DNA from: CAYTSW01 sp964440605
GTDB taxonomy: Bacteria; Planctomycetota; Phycisphaerae; Phycisphaerales; UBA1924
Assembly (NCBI GenBank): GCA_964440605.1
Contig: CAYTSW010000172.1
Location: 1-5,428, forward strand
Direction of reading: 5' to 3'
Length of the DNA: 5,428 nt
This document shows positions 5,191 through 5,428 of the stretch, one piece after another. A program made the translations under genes and the position numbers. Each line of letters opens with the position of its first letter. Within the stretch, counting starts at the first letter, position 1. The notes beneath the pieces are model-generated. The model saw only the letters and a list, made by a program, of their open reading frames with translations, was not told where the DNA came from and did no database searches.

Positions 5191-5428
5191 ATGGACAAGC
5201 TCGGCTCCAATGTGCTGCGTGACGTGAAGGGACAGGTGAAGTGGTTCGACCCCAAGAAGGGGTTTGGCTTCATCGTGGGCCCCGAGGGTCAGGACGTCTT
5301 CGTCCATTACACGCAGATCGAGGGTGACGGCTTCCGTGCGCTCAAGGACGAGAACTCGGTGACGTACGACGCGGTCTTCGGCGAGAAGGGCTGGCACGCG
5401 ACCCGCGTGATCCGCATCGACGACGCCC
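5191..5428 (+). CDS. Cold-shock-domain nucleic-acid-binding protein, C-terminus beyond the window
   Basis: Seventy-nine codons are visible before the window ends. After a 12-residue N-terminal extension (MDKLGSNVLRDV) comes a cold-shock domain: KGQVKWFDPKKGFGFI (residues 13-28, containing RNP1 KGFGFI), then DVFVHYTQI (35-43, RNP2 VFVHY), GFRALKDENSV (47-57) and a closing strand ending in ATRVIRID. This OB-fold binds single-stranded RNA or DNA, and CspA-family members act as RNA chaperones in the cytoplasm. The usual WFN is WFD here, a common variant. The closing segment is KGWHATRV where many Csp proteins have KGPQA-N-V. The domain is almost complete at residue 77 but no stop is reached, so the protein is longer than a minimal Csp; a C-terminal tail or second domain may follow. 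The start is supported by AGGAGG seven bases upstream. It has its own transcription unit after the pnp terminator. Membership in the domain family is certain; cold induction is not shown. Confidence 0.93.
   Translation, partial: MDKLGSNVLRDVKGQVKWFDPKKGFGFIVGPEGQDVFVHYTQIEGDGFRALKDENSVTYDAVFGEKGWHATRVIRIDDA

Noticed and set aside
4914..5273. Minus-strand frame over the cold-shock leader and start
   Set aside because: It overlaps the pnp terminator and the clear cold-shock domain gene and has no recognisable motif.

Overview
The window is very GC-rich and reads as a housekeeping stretch of a bacterial chromosome. It holds five protein genes. Two, transcribed leftward, fill the left third: a truncated exported protein and a PLP-dependent aspartate-type aminotransferase. 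Three, transcribed rightward, fill the rest: ribosomal protein S15 (rpsO), polynucleotide phosphorylase (pnp) and a cold-shock-domain protein cut by the right edge. The exported protein with tandem STN-like repeats, the high GC and the general look of the PNPase suggest a Planctomycetota-like bacterium, perhaps Phycisphaerae. This is an impression, not a demonstrated assignment.

Layout: 1-559 (minus) is the N-terminal 186 codons of the secreted repeat protein. 560-650 is a short gap with one hairpin. 651-1907 (minus) is the aminotransferase. 1908-2069 is a divergent intergenic region with a plausible rpsO promoter and a GC-rich leader hairpin. 2070-2339 is rpsO, closed by a textbook intrinsic terminator. 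2394-2722 has no credible gene; its right end can fold into a long-range duplex that buries the pnp Shine-Dalgarno. 2723-4897 is pnp, also closed by an intrinsic terminator. 4961-5190 is the leader of the cold-shock gene: an AT-rich patch, three successive hairpins and a small hairpin over a very strong Shine-Dalgarno. 5191-5428 is the cold-shock gene itself.

How the genes relate: rpsO followed by pnp is a widely conserved bacterial order linking ribosome assembly with RNA turnover. Here the two are separated by a strong terminator and more than 380 bp, so they are probably transcribed largely independently. In E. coli PNPase is cold-inducible and cold-shock mRNAs have long structured leaders, so pnp next to a csp-like gene makes a compact RNA-metabolism block. 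I see no mobile element, CRISPR array, tRNA or rRNA. The most interesting signals are the structured leaders of pnp and the csp-like gene and the tandem-repeat exported protein; I do not see a convincing new multi-gene system.
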